From Cryptosporidium bovis (taxonomy: Eukaryota; Apicomplexa; Conoidasida; Eucoccidiorida; Cryptosporidiidae): a stretch of 64,000 nucleotides of DNA. Made by a program: the position numbers and the translations under genes. This document shows, piece by piece, positions 37,834-47,367 of this stretch. The notes beneath the pieces were generated by a model. It saw nothing but the letters and a program-made list of their open reading frames with translations, ran no database searches and had not been told where the DNA came from. Position 1 is the first letter of the stretch; the number at the start of each line of letters is the position of its first letter. The stretch covers positions 1 through 64,000 of the forward strand of contig VHIT02000016.1 in the NCBI GenBank assembly GCA_009768925.2, written 5' to 3'.

Positions 37834-39429
37834 TTAGGAATCAGGAACAAATAGCTCATAAGTAGTTACGAGTGAAGATAAAATCGGTCCGACTGCTGAA
37901 ATACAGCATGCCAAAATCACTGCAAAGTTGAAAAAAGGAGATTTGTTTCTTCTCCAAATGATAATGTAAATAAATAATGGATAGATTGATGCAGTAAATG
38001 CATCAATGTATCCGCAGAACAATTCGACATATTGTGTACATGTTTTTGCTACGTGAGAGAGGAATATGCACGTCAGCAGCAAAACTACAGAAATCAGGAA
38101 TCTCCGAGATTCCAACCTCTCAGACCTTGATTTGTCAATTCCAGAATTACTCTTTAAATTATCTATGTTGTTGCCGGCGTCTGATTCTATTGTTCTTGCT
38201 TTTCTACCTCTCATTATTGTTTTCAAATCAGTAAGTACACTGCTTACACTTTCGTTGTCCCTCACTTTCAACACAAAGTGACCATTCTCTTCGTCTCTAT
38301 CTTTGAATATTGTTTGAAAAGCATCTTCAACTGCGAGGTCAGCCATGTAATTAATGAGACCAATGTCGTGAATAATAAAGTTGCAAATTGAAACTGAGAA
38401 CAAAGGAATTATAACGCAAAGTGATATGCAACTTAAAATCCTGGAAAATCCCATAAAAATATCACATGGTGAGAAGTTGAGAGTAATATTCTCTTTTACT
38501 GCTTCACCATAATACGAATATGCTGATACAGTCAAGGCCAATGAAAAGGCACACAAGAACGCAAATGACGAAGAAATAACGGCAATACATCTTTTTGTAG
38601 AGCAATTATTTACATTTAATACTGCAGGAACAACCAAACAATGACACAAGAATGCATATGTACCAAATGTGAACATCTTGAATGCAGACAATGCTCCGTG
38701 ATTTGGCCAAAAATGAACGACGTCAGTTACAGGTGGCATTGGTCCCGTATATGGCACTAATGTTGTTCTTATTACAATAACAGAGGCCAATGTAAAAAAT
38801 GATACTACTGAAAACCATCCTAAAAAGTCCAATTCCGTTATTCTAGACTTAGATGCAAATGGCAATATCATTAAGAAATAAATTGCTGAAAGAACATAAT
38901 GATCTTTGAGGTATCCTAATATTTTTACTTCTGGAAACGTGAATATTGCGTGAGTAATTAGATCTTCAGTGAATGAGCGAAGTAATATGAAGTAAACTGG
39001 GACTGCGTATGCCATAGATAAGAAGCAAATAATAGAAATAGACTTAAAATGAAATTTCATATTTTGTCTCATTTCCTCCACTTCATTTCGTGTTAAAACA
39101 AGATTCTGTGAATTGTTTAATTTTTCCAAATCCTCTTTGTTATCTTCTGCGCTCTTCCTTCTTGACAAAAATTCACCAATCTTCTTATATGCAGAGGCTC
39201 TCATCAATAAGGTCGAAAGGTCAACTGCCCCCAACTCCAATGAACCAACAACATATATAGAATGTGTTACTATCGATACAAACGCGCAAATAATCAATGT
39301 AGAAATACCTACAAAGAGTCCTGCCATCTTCATACCGTATGTTAAGAAAACAACACCTGAACCGAGACAGCCTGCTGTCATAGTTGCAAATGCCTTACTG
39401 GCAAATATAAAATTATCTCCGTCTGTCAT
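37834..39429 (-). CDS. AAAP-family amino-acid transporter
   Basis: A 531-residue polytopic protein with about 11 hydrophobic segments. The start matches the family entry: SKAFATMTAGCLGSGVVFLTYG, then MKMAGLFVGI, the GxGxLxLPxAfxxaG pattern of the amino acid/auxin permease superfamily (SLC32/36/38). A conserved mid-segment FGTYAFLCHCLVVPAVLN corresponds to TM6, where the family has F.cH..v.P. The long loop after TM3 (about residues 85-125) and the loop at about 385-435 are hydrophilic. Expected role: uptake of amino acids across the plasma membrane or an internal membrane. It is convergent with the GPX gene (67-bp gap). Confidence 0.85.
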   Translation of the reverse strand: MTDGDNFIFASKAFATMTAGCLGSGVVFLTYGMKMAGLFVGISTLIICAFVSIVTHSIYVVGSLELGAVDLSTLLMRASAYKKIGEFLSRRKSAEDNKEDLEKLNNSQNLVLTRNEVEEMRQNMKFHFKSISIICFLSMAYAVPVYFILLRSFTEDLITHAIFTFPEVKILGYLKDHYVLSAIYFLMILPFASKSRITELDFLGWFSVVSFFTLASVIVIRTTLVPYTGPMPPVTDVVHFWPNHGALSAFKMFTFGTYAFLCHCLVVPAVLNVNNCSTKRCIAVISSSFAFLCAFSLALTVSAYSYYGEAVKENITLNFSPCDIFMGFSRILSCISLCVIIPLFSVSICNFIIHDIGLINYMADLAVEDAFQTIFKDRDEENGHFVLKVRDNESVSSVLTDLKTIMRGRKARTIESDAGNNIDNLKSNSGIDKSRSERLESRRFLISVVLLLTCIFLSHVAKTCTQYVELFCGYIDAFTASIYPLFIYIIIWRRNKSPFFNFAVILACCISAVGPILSSLVTTYELFVPDS

Positions 39430-40034
39430 TTTTAAAGTCGAACACTACTTAAAAGCTGAACCACGATTTATATGAACACCGAATGAATAAAATGTATGTG
39501 GTTATCACAAACAACTACTCAAAATTTTGTAATATATTACATAAAATTTTTTTCTACTCCAGTAGGCGCATCTTTCTAATTATTAACTTACTTTTAACCT
39601 GACATTGATATAATTATCCATTAACTAGTTTACAGGGAAATGGCGGTATTATGTTTATTTTCGGAAAAATAATAAAAAGCGGACACCTTGGAAAATTATT
39701 TAGTGTGAAACAGTAATTTAGATGAAAAAAAAACAAATAAAGAAAGCAAAAAAAAATCGACTGAAAAGCAAATGGAAGTAACAAAGAAGAATTTTGTAAA
39801 TGAATTGTATACAAACTATCGTTAAACACACTCAAATGTTTATTTAGTTATTTTTGAATTGTTTATTCCATTGCTATGCCAATAAATGTACGTGTGTAAT
39901 AAAAATAGGTCGTCGAACGTGTAAATTTAAACGATGTGAAATTTTATATTTTGGTAATAAATAAAAATAACACTTTGTGCTTTGAAGTAAAATGCAATTC
40001 TTTTTTTTAATTGTTTTATTTGACTTATAACATA
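39430..40034. other. Divergent upstream region
   Basis: Spacer shared by the AAAP gene and the secreted-protein gene. It holds TGGCGGTA at 39641-39648 in AT-rich sequence. An open frame at 39614-39835 (minus) is low-complexity and not credible. Confidence 0.5.
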
Positions 40035-41159
40035 ATGAGATATTTAAGAAATGTTTACAGTTTAAAATTGTGTTTCCTATCGTTATTTATTTCATTTATA
40101 TTTTTACTATTCATTGGTAGCACTAAAGGATATGACTCAAATAGTTTAGAGATACAGTATGAGTATGACGATAATAGCTTTGAATCTACCGAGGAGTCAT
40201 TGATTCAGGATGTAAGTATCATTGAAACACCGAGCGATAATAGAATAAATTCTTTGGATGAATACTTAAAGTACATAGTAAATGACATGCTGTTTCCAAT
40301 AGATGGAATTATGAAGGGGTATTGTTTATATAGATCGGTTTTAGATGAGGTGAAAAATGGCTTTGATTTAGCAAGTAAAGAAGAAATAACAGTGTTATCA
40401 CTAATACTAAGTGGAAGTTGGAAAAATCCCATAAGTTTTATCTCTAGATGTAAGAATGGCTTTAAAAAACTTAGTAATATAGGCAGAATAACCGACAAGT
40501 CTGGTGAAAATTTAAGTTGGTCAACTATAAGCAAAAAAAGAAGATCAGCAAAGGCTTCTAGAATTAATATATGTTTTAGGGCGAGAATTTGTTCAAGGCT
40601 TTTAAAAAAAAAGGAAGGAACTGAGCAAATTAGAGAATTTCTTAATTCAAGAACTCAATATTCCCTCATATATCCAAACAATGGAAGCGAGGACACAGTT
40701 TGGAATGTCATTAGAGAGTACAAGCACATTATTTCAGCAGGGGTGATAAAAGGGGAAATAGATAATTACCTAAGAGTAATAATTTTATTTAATTATCTAA
40801 ACAAAGCAATCGAGCATATACAAGGAACTCCTTTGGACTTTTCCACTTGTATCGCTTTAATTAATGCAATGGTTAGGGAAAAATCATTAAATGAATGGTT
40901 AACATCATCTAGAGGCAAAAAAATGAACGACCGTGAAACTGGATTTGATCGGGTAACTAATCTTAGGTACGACTATAATGCTTCCAGTGCGCAAAATATA
41001 GCGAAATTTAAGTTCAAAACGTGCATTCATGTAATATTATCATCAGATGTACTATTCGACGAATACTCGGACTCCGTTCAAAGTAAATATGTTGTCCTCT
41101 CTGCTCTAAAGGGTAGAGTAACTTGGATTTGTAGAAAAATGTTTTTAAAACAGGTATGA
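40035..41159 (+). CDS. Secreted protein, unknown function
   Basis: A predicted 374-residue protein from the first ATG (40035). A signal peptide is clear: a basic start, then LCFLSLFISFIFLLFIGSTKG, cleaved near residue 35. The first 40 residues after it are acidic. The rest is mixed and basic, with several Cys (GYCLY, RCKNGF, INICFRARICSRLL, KTCIHVIL), which may form disulphides. No known domain is recognised. The last codons read AAA CAG GTA TGA, and CAG|GTATGA could also be a splice donor, so the true C-terminus may differ. No in-frame acceptor was found within the next 500 bp. Confidence 0.7.
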   Translation: MRYLRNVYSLKLCFLSLFISFIFLLFIGSTKGYDSNSLEIQYEYDDNSFESTEESLIQDVSIIETPSDNRINSLDEYLKYIVNDMLFPIDGIMKGYCLYRSVLDEVKNGFDLASKEEITVLSLILSGSWKNPISFISRCKNGFKKLSNIGRITDKSGENLSWSTISKKRRSAKASRINICFRARICSRLLKKKEGTEQIREFLNSRTQYSLIYPNNGSEDTVWNVIREYKHIISAGVIKGEIDNYLRVIILFNYLNKAIEHIQGTPLDFSTCIALINAMVREKSLNEWLTSSRGKKMNDRETGFDRVTNLRYDYNASSAQNIAKFKFKTCIHVILSSDVLFDEYSDSVQSKYVVLSALKGRVTWICRKMFLKQV

Positions 41160-41339
41160 ACGTTGTATTACTATATTATTTCAATTTAACTACCTCTCTT
41201 TCCAGTTAACTTTGTTTTATATTAGTTTTTTTTTTTGTCAATCTTGTATTAATTCGTTATTCCTTGGCGCATTATTTTTAGATTCATGCAGTGAAAATTG
41301 TTTCTAAGTGAAAAGTAATATTGATGTGGTGAACAAAAA

Positions 41340-42147
41340 ATGAGAAGAAAATCAATATTAAATTTGGTTGAATTAATCATTTTTTCAGGTAAGCCCACTT
41401 TTTTTTGGATGTTAATATACTACCTTATCAGCAGTTAGTGATCTAAAAATCAGTATTCATTAACTAATGATAATTATCGAAGTATATATGTTTGAATAAT
41501 TTAACATTCTATTCAAAATGTACTCAAAAATACACTGTTTAACTATCCCACAGGAATTCAATTTTTAAATGGAAAAAAAGTTCTAAATAATTACGGAATA
41601 TGGGAAAGTGGTATGAATGAAATACTAATTGATGGACAAGCAGCCAATATTACTACAAAAGTCTTGAAAAATTCGGATTCACTCACTGTTGATCAAGGTG
41701 TTGATGAAAGAACTATGACTCCTGTGAACAAACAAAATTATGTAGAGCCAAAATATAGCATCTACAACAATATCGCTACAATAGAACCAAAGGATAGCAA
41801 CTCGGACACAAAAATTTTATCTGGTGTTTGCGAATGTTCTATATACGTAAGTTAAATCATACTTTATCGATGAACATACAAAACCAACTAACCTAATTAA
41901 AAAAAACCGTTTTATTTACAAATCAATTTATTCTCATTGATGCTTTCCAATTTACCAAATGAAACAGGGAGTAACGTGCTGGACTAAGTCAAAATGCATT
42001 GGAATTGCTAGCACCATATCTATAATTACTCTATTCCTATTCATTTGTCTAACATGGTTTATGCAAATAATTTCTGGCCATGCAGCTAAAGAAGAACATG
42101 TAATACTAAAGAAAGAAATCATAAAAGAGAAACAAAGTAATAATTAA
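41340..42147 (+). CDS. Small type I membrane protein, three exons, unknown function
   Basis: Model: exon 1 41340..41388, exon 2 41554..41846, exon 3 41968..42147, with introns of 165 and 121 bp (GTAAGC..CCACAG and GTAAGT..AAACAG); 173 residues, all frames open across the joins. The N-terminus MRRKSILNLVELIIFSGIQ looks like a signal peptide. A middle of about 110 residues is polar with one N-glycosylation sequon (ANIT) and the pair CEC. The end has a transmembrane helix (IASTISIITLFLFICLTWF) and a basic/acidic tail ending EIIKEKQSNN. No family recognised. If exon 1 is not used, an ATG at 41613 would give a shorter protein without the signal peptide. Confidence 0.55.
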
Positions 42148-42514
42148 ACCATCTTTCATGGAAAAAAAACTTTATACTTTATCTAAAACGTTCCCGCAGT
42201 TTATTGCATTTTTTCCACTTCAGAAAATGTACTGTTTACTTGAAATAAAAATAAGGGTAAAAATAGTAGATATTTAAAAAACTATTTATCATAAATGTGT
42301 GTGCCTACTTTAATTTGCTCCCAAGGGTAATCTTGTTGAACTCAGAAATTACCTTGTTCAGTTTCGAACTTTATGTTCGCATGCGGACTGAAGGCGCCAA
42401 TGATCTAAATATAATATTTAGATCGTGAGTTATTTTTAACATAGAGAGAATGGGTGATTATTACAAGGAGTTGTAGAAAGGTAAAAAGTATTTACACTAG
42501 TGAACAAATAATAA
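42148..42514. other. Upstream region of first sugar transporter
   Basis: Spacer carrying the GCATGC plus GGCGCC composite at 42379-42398, about 117-136 bp before the ATG. No gene is seen. Confidence 0.5.
42379..42398. promoter_or_regulatory. GCATGC plus GGCGCC composite element
   Basis: GCATGC at 42379-42384 and GGCGCC at 42393-42398, 8 bp apart, upstream of the first transporter paralogue. Pairing of an ApiAP2-like box with an E2F-like box matches 32000-32020. Confidence 0.45.
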
Positions 42515-43807
42515 ATGTCTCATTCAAAAAACAAAAAGGGAAGTTCCCCCTCCAGTGGAGAAGCAGGCAAGAATTCAGAGAGGTTTATATCGTTTCTTCC
42601 AAATGGTGTGGCGACAGTTTTGGCAATATGTTCATTTATAGTGGCATCAATCTCGTCCGTTTATTTCAACAACAACGTGTTTAAGAAGCAAATCAGGTTT
42701 CCGGTATTTGTGTCTTGCGCACAACAGCTCATTGGTATGTCAATAATGAGTACTTTTGGACTACTGAAAATGTTGTTAACTAAATCAACCTCAAGCAAGG
42801 CTAGTGATAGCGCTAGTGAATCAACATCATCCAAAACTTGCTCCTGGAAGAAGGTGTTGTATGCCATTCCAGTTGCATTCTTTTTCTCGTTTAACATTTC
42901 ATTCAACAATATTTGTTTAACACATGGTAAAGTATCGACATATGCAATGGCCAAATCAACAACATTGTTGTGGTCTCTTTGCCTTCAATATTTGATTTTG
43001 GGAATTAAAGTTAAATTCACATCACTTATTTCATGTTGTATAATTATTACAGGTGTTCTCGTTGGTGCATTTGATCCAAAGTCTCTTGTTATGGTTTCCC
43101 TAATATATGGTTGTATTTCTTCTTTTTCACAAAGTTGCTACAATATTACTCTAAAATGGGCATTACCAAAGATAGATAATGATTCAGCAGGGCTACTTAA
43201 GTATGTACAGATGTGGTCAATTTTATTCTTCTTTATTCCAATGTTTGGTACTGGTGAAGCTATTCCAGCATTTAAAAACTCCGGTTGCTTTGATTTCGAT
43301 AACTTACAACGTATGATGTTTCTTTGGGGACTTATTACAATTTCTGCATTGCTTGCCATTGGCGTTAACCAAAGTACATACATAGTTATTGGTCTTACAA
43401 CACCTGCCACGTTCAACGTTTGTGGCTTAGTTAAACAAGCACTTCAAACATTAGGGGGAATTTTCTATTTAGGAGAGAGTCTACCTACACAAACTATATT
43501 CGCTGTTTGTCTCACATTCTGTGGTTCCGCATCATATACAGCATTCAACCACTTTGGCTCCAAGCCATCAATGTCTCCAAATGAAATGAAGGCTGTAGAG
43601 GAGAGATTCAAGGAAGTTGCGAGACAATCCATCGGAACAGCATCGGATGTCTTTGAAAATGCGCAGGATGACGTGCTGAAAAGAAATATGTCTACAGGCA
43701 GGGGCAAGCAAGAGGGTAACTCGCTCCCAAGTAATCCAGAAGCAATTCCACTAAAAGATGACATAGAAGAGGGTCTACCTACAGGGAGTGGAAACAACAA
43801 AGTTTAG
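42515..43807 (+). CDS. Nucleotide-sugar transporter, SLC35C-like (paralogue 1)
   Basis: A 430-residue Golgi-type drug/metabolite transporter with about ten hydrophobic segments. Features shared with the GDP-fucose transporter group (SLC35C) include ISFNNICLTHGKVSTYAMAKS near residue 130, ALPKIDNDSAGLLKYVQ near 212, and the C-terminal block LTTPATFNVCGLVKQALQT, parallel to TSPLTHNVSGTAKA. It should import a nucleotide-sugar into the secretory pathway in exchange for a nucleotide monophosphate; the sugar is not known. A Ser-rich loop (TKSTSSKASDSASESTSSK) is inserted after the second helix. The cytosolic tail carries RQSIGTASDVFEN, a near copy of the tail of paralogue 3. First of three head-to-tail copies. 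Confidence 0.85.
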   Translation: MSHSKNKKGSSPSSGEAGKNSERFISFLPNGVATVLAICSFIVASISSVYFNNNVFKKQIRFPVFVSCAQQLIGMSIMSTFGLLKMLLTKSTSSKASDSASESTSSKTCSWKKVLYAIPVAFFFSFNISFNNICLTHGKVSTYAMAKSTTLLWSLCLQYLILGIKVKFTSLISCCIIITGVLVGAFDPKSLVMVSLIYGCISSFSQSCYNITLKWALPKIDNDSAGLLKYVQMWSILFFFIPMFGTGEAIPAFKNSGCFDFDNLQRMMFLWGLITISALLAIGVNQSTYIVIGLTTPATFNVCGLVKQALQTLGGIFYLGESLPTQTIFAVCLTFCGSASYTAFNHFGSKPSMSPNEMKAVEERFKEVARQSIGTASDVFENAQDDVLKRNMSTGRGKQEGNSLPSNPEAIPLKDDIEEGLPTGSGNNKV

Positions 43808-44248
43808 TTAGACATGACTCTTTCTATTCTTCACTTAGAGTAACTTCTACGTATAAATGTGCTTTGCGGTGGTGAGACCTGGTGATAAAACACCATGATC
43901 AAACAATGTGCGCTTTATTTAAATCTATTGCATTCATTTCAATCATTTTTGTCTATTCTCGTTCGTTTTCATTTTTTTTTCCCTCCAGAACGCCATTTTA
44001 AAACGGCACAATAAAATGCTCCGGCCGCCACGGCTCGGTACCAGGGGCGCCCACCATATTGATCTTTATAGATTATGTGGAATCTTCAGATTGTTAAGAG
44101 CGCCATTACTGTGAATAGGACTCACAATAAATAATGGAATCTTGTATGTTCTATCTATTGCTCGAAATTCATGTAATTAAAATTATATTTGTGGCTTGAG
44201 GAGCGGAAATTTTAAAATAATACTGAATATATTACATTTATTTTAGAT
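43808..44248. other. Spacer between transporter paralogues 1 and 2
   Basis: Contains a GC-rich patch at 44019-44054. Two splice-acceptor-like signals (a pyrimidine run ending CCCTCCAG at 43988, and TTTATTTTAG at 44246, two bases before the ATG) suggest a 5' UTR intron for paralogue 2. A matching donor was not identified. Confidence 0.45.
44019..44054. promoter_or_regulatory. GC-rich patch upstream of paralogue 2
   Basis: About 80 percent G+C over 36 bases, containing CCGGCCGCC, GGTACC and GGGGCGCCC, in a region otherwise strongly AT-rich. Another CGCC lies at 44101. It is about 195-230 bp upstream of the paralogue 2 ATG and may be a promoter core or factor-binding cluster. Confidence 0.45.
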
Positions 44249-45439
44249 ATGGGTTCCACAGAGAACACTGAGATATCGTTTTTTGGGTTACCAAGATTTG
44301 CAACAGTAGTTGTAGCCGTTACAATTTATCTCATATCCTCAGTTGGTTGTGTATACGCAAACAAATGGTTATTAAGCAATGTTGGGGTCTGTCACGGATT
44401 TATTCCCCTTGTGCAACAAATGATTGGTGTTGTATTTGTTAGATCTTTGATCTACATAACAACAATATTCGGAATGGGAGGAACAGAGAACTCGCAAAAA
44501 AAGGAACCAGAAAAAGTTGCTGTGGTTAATGATTCTGTCTTTAACAGATTGTGGATGAGGTATAAGTATACTTGGCCTGCTTCCTTATGTTTCTCATTAA
44601 CAATCATCTTGAACAATGCATGTTTATCAATGGCGAAATTGTCAACTTATTCAGTGGCTAAATCAACAACACTTATTTGGAACGTTATCTTTCAATATAT
44701 TTTGCTCAAGGTTAGACTTCCATTGTCTACTATCTTTTCCTGCTTCCTCATTATTTCCGGTGTTGTTGTTGGTTCATTGGATACATCTACTCTTTCTCCT
44801 TTAGCACTTGTTGCTGGGTGTTTATCTTCTATTTTCCAGTCTTTATTCAACACATGCATTGGTGTTGCATTGCCAAAGACTAACAATGATACATCTGAGG
44901 TTCTTGTTAGAAATCAGGAACTTTCATCTGTATTCCTCGTTTTTTATATTATTGTTTCAAAAGAACTCATAAATTTGATCAGGTCATCCCCATGCTTTGA
45001 TATATCATCAGACTTATTCTTGAGTTGTTGGATGATATTTTTCTTAACGACTGCATTTGCTGCGGGTGTTAATAAGTTCACATTTATGGTCATTGGTTTA
45101 ACGGAACCATCTACATTTTCTGTTATTGGTTTTACAAAGTCAGGTATTCAGGTTGCAGGTGGCTGGTTCATTTACAAAGACCCTGCATCAATTAAGTCTG
45201 TCACCTCCGTTATCCTCACATTATCAGGTTCCCTCATCTATGGCATCACGAGAGGAACTGCCGGAAATAATTCCGGCAAAGAGGAGAAGGAACAAATCAG
45301 AAGACTAACTAGATGTTCAGCTGCTTCTGTCGGAGATATTGACATTCCAAAAGTTGATAGTGAAACTAGAGGTGGCAACAATGCTGATAATTCGTCGCCC
45401 CCTACGGATAAGGAGAAACTTATTCAGAGCAAAGTGTAG
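44249..45439 (+). CDS. Nucleotide-sugar transporter, SLC35C-like (paralogue 2)
   Basis: A 396-residue paralogue with the same fold and landmarks: NNACLSMAKLSTYSVAKSTT near residue 125, ALPKTNNDTSEVLVRNQE near 208, LTEPSTFSVIGFTKSGIQ near 288. It is the most divergent of the three: the tail lacks the SxGT(A/G)SD(V/A)FEN block and reads RCSAASVGDIDIPKVD, though it ends in QSKV like the NNKV and KGQV of its neighbours. Likely a Golgi or ER nucleotide-sugar carrier with changed specificity. Confidence 0.83.
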   Translation: MGSTENTEISFFGLPRFATVVVAVTIYLISSVGCVYANKWLLSNVGVCHGFIPLVQQMIGVVFVRSLIYITTIFGMGGTENSQKKEPEKVAVVNDSVFNRLWMRYKYTWPASLCFSLTIILNNACLSMAKLSTYSVAKSTTLIWNVIFQYILLKVRLPLSTIFSCFLIISGVVVGSLDTSTLSPLALVAGCLSSIFQSLFNTCIGVALPKTNNDTSEVLVRNQELSSVFLVFYIIVSKELINLIRSSPCFDISSDLFLSCWMIFFLTTAFAAGVNKFTFMVIGLTEPSTFSVIGFTKSGIQVAGGWFIYKDPASIKSVTSVILTLSGSLIYGITRGTAGNNSGKEEKEQIRRLTRCSAASVGDIDIPKVDSETRGGNNADNSSPPTDKEKLIQSKV

Positions 45440-46203
45440 GGAAGAGGTACTTTAGAAGTGTTCCATGTCAGTTCCAGGGAGAGAAGCGGAAGAAGAGTGA
45501 GGCAAGCTAATGTTTTATTCAACTATCATTTTTTTTTTTTTGTGGTTTATATGTACTTAGATTATCATTGTGTTTTAAATTACCTGATCATTTGTCCATT
45601 TTACCGCCTTTAAATTTACATTTTTTGCGAGTTTCCCCGCCTAGAGCTACTGTTTTCTATCTGACCTGTGGATACTAGAGGTGATGATATGTCTCTATGA
45701 TACTTTAGTAGATAGTTACTGATATAGTATATATTTACGAATATTTTTTTGTAATTAACATTAAAGGGTTGGCTATTAAACTGGGATTAGACAATACGTG
45801 ATCGACCTTTAAATAATATTTATTGATATATATGTTCTCATATGCTGATAAGTATAATCCACTATTAAAAATGTATAGAGGTTGGATATGAAAAGTGGAG
45901 AAAATAATATTTTGATGGCCTTTTATTATAATATGTAATACTATACGTATATAATTTACTGATACCCTACATAAACTATTAAATAAATAATAATTAAACA
46001 ATGTCAAGTCTACAAAAATGGATAGATATGGTACCTAGTTTAAATATTATACGTGGATAAAAATAACACCTATCCAAAGACGTGTAATAAGGTCGGAACA
46101 TCAATTTCAAAGTTCTTGGAAAGAATTCATCACTTGTTTATTTTGGTTTTAATTTCGTTATTTCTCCAACAGTTATATATTTGTTAAGTGAAGATCATTA
46201 ACA
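45440..46203. other. Spacer between transporter paralogues 2 and 3
   Basis: Long spacer for this window. Holds TTACCGCC at 45601-45608 and TTTCCCCGCC at 45632-45641, both 560-600 bp upstream of paralogue 3. An acceptor-like TTTCTCCAACAG ends near 46172, 31 bp upstream of the ATG, hinting at a 5' UTR intron. A minus-strand open frame at 45735-46007 has no ATG near its start and is not supported. Confidence 0.45.
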
Positions 46204-47367
46204 ATGGCAGGAGATTTCGGTAACAAACAAAATTCCCAGGAGGAAGTTAGATACTGTTGTGGATTGTCGAACATGGTAGCTGCTCCAATTGCTATGTGCG
46301 CATTCATTGTTTCATCAATCAGTTGTGTATATTTCAACAAGTACTGCTACCAATCGGCACTTCCATTCCCAGTGTTTATGTCATGGGCCCAACAATTAAT
46401 CGGTATGGCAATTATGTCTGCATTCTTGGCAATCAGAGGCGTAATTAGTGGAAGCGAAGAGGTATCAACAAGTATCCCGTTGAGCAAGAGACTCTACAGA
46501 TACAGATATGCCATATTCGTAGCTTTCTGTTTCTGTATGAACATTTCCTTAAACAACAGATGTCTCAAGGACTCGAAGGTATCCATGTATGCAGTTGCCA
46601 AGTCAACAACTGTATGTTATTCATTATTGTTACAATACATATTATTGGGCATTAAGGCTAAACTGTCATCTGTCTTATCTTGTTTCGTTATCATTGGTGG
46701 TGTTATAGTTGGTATCTCAGATCAAACATTCGGTCTCCACCCAAGAGCCTTCTTACTAGGTACATTGTCATCATTCTTCCAGTCTTTGTATTCAGTCGCA
46801 GTCAAGTACACCGTACCACACTGTGATAACTCTACAACCGAGTTGTTACTACACGTGCAAGAATTGTCTTGTATCATCTTATTGGCTTTGTCGTTCTCAT
46901 GGGGTGAGATGCCAGGTGTATGGGCATCGAACATCTTTGCATTCGCCTCCGCACCATTAGAGGCCCTGAAATTGTGGGGTTTCATGACAATCTCCGCAGT
47001 TCTCGCTATTTTCTTGAACCAATGCACATACTTGGTCGTATCTTTAACAACACCGGCTACATACAACGTCACAGGTTTGGTCAAGCAGGCCCTCCAGACT
47101 GCTGGTGGCTTCATCCTCTGGAAGGACAAGGCTAAACCAGCCCCAGTTATCGGTGCATGTCTCACTTTGGCAGGTTCCGCCCTTTACACAGTCACCAAGT
47201 TATGGGACAGCTCACCAAAGACACAAAAGCAAGAAGAAGCAGTCAAAGAACAAGCTCGTCTTTCTGTGGGCACTGGTTCTGATGCCTTTGAGAACCCAAT
47301 TGATGGAGTCCAAGGTGAGAGACAGCCTCTCGTCAAGGATGACCAATGTGAAAAGGGTCAGGTGTAG
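46204..47367 (+). CDS. Nucleotide-sugar transporter, SLC35C-like (paralogue 3)
   Basis: A 387-residue paralogue with ISLNNRCLKDSKVSMYAVAK near residue 118, VPHCDNSTTELLLHVQEL near 203 and LTTPATYNVTGLVKQALQ near 282. Its tail contains RLSVGTGSDAFENP, nearly the same as in paralogue 1. Codons end in C or G far more often than in nearby genes (many ACC, GTC, AAG, CTC), a sign of selection for strong expression or of a locally different base composition. Probably the main nucleotide-sugar carrier of the array. Confidence 0.86.
   Translation: MAGDFGNKQNSQEEVRYCCGLSNMVAAPIAMCAFIVSSISCVYFNKYCYQSALPFPVFMSWAQQLIGMAIMSAFLAIRGVISGSEEVSTSIPLSKRLYRYRYAIFVAFCFCMNISLNNRCLKDSKVSMYAVAKSTTVCYSLLLQYILLGIKAKLSSVLSCFVIIGGVIVGISDQTFGLHPRAFLLGTLSSFFQSLYSVAVKYTVPHCDNSTTELLLHVQELSCIILLALSFSWGEMPGVWASNIFAFASAPLEALKLWGFMTISAVLAIFLNQCTYLVVSLTTPATYNVTGLVKQALQTAGGFILWKDKAKPAPVIGACLTLAGSALYTVTKLWDSSPKTQKQEEAVKEQARLSVGTGSDAFENPIDGVQGERQPLVKDDQCEKGQV

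Noticed and set aside
41155-41560. Splicing of the secreted-protein gene (40035) into the downstream exons
   Set aside because: CAG|GTATGA could be a donor, but joining it to the acceptors at 41388 or 41553 gives an early stop in each case.
45735-46007. A 90-codon minus-strand frame between transporter copies
   Set aside because: No ATG near its start; hydrophobic low-complexity sequence.
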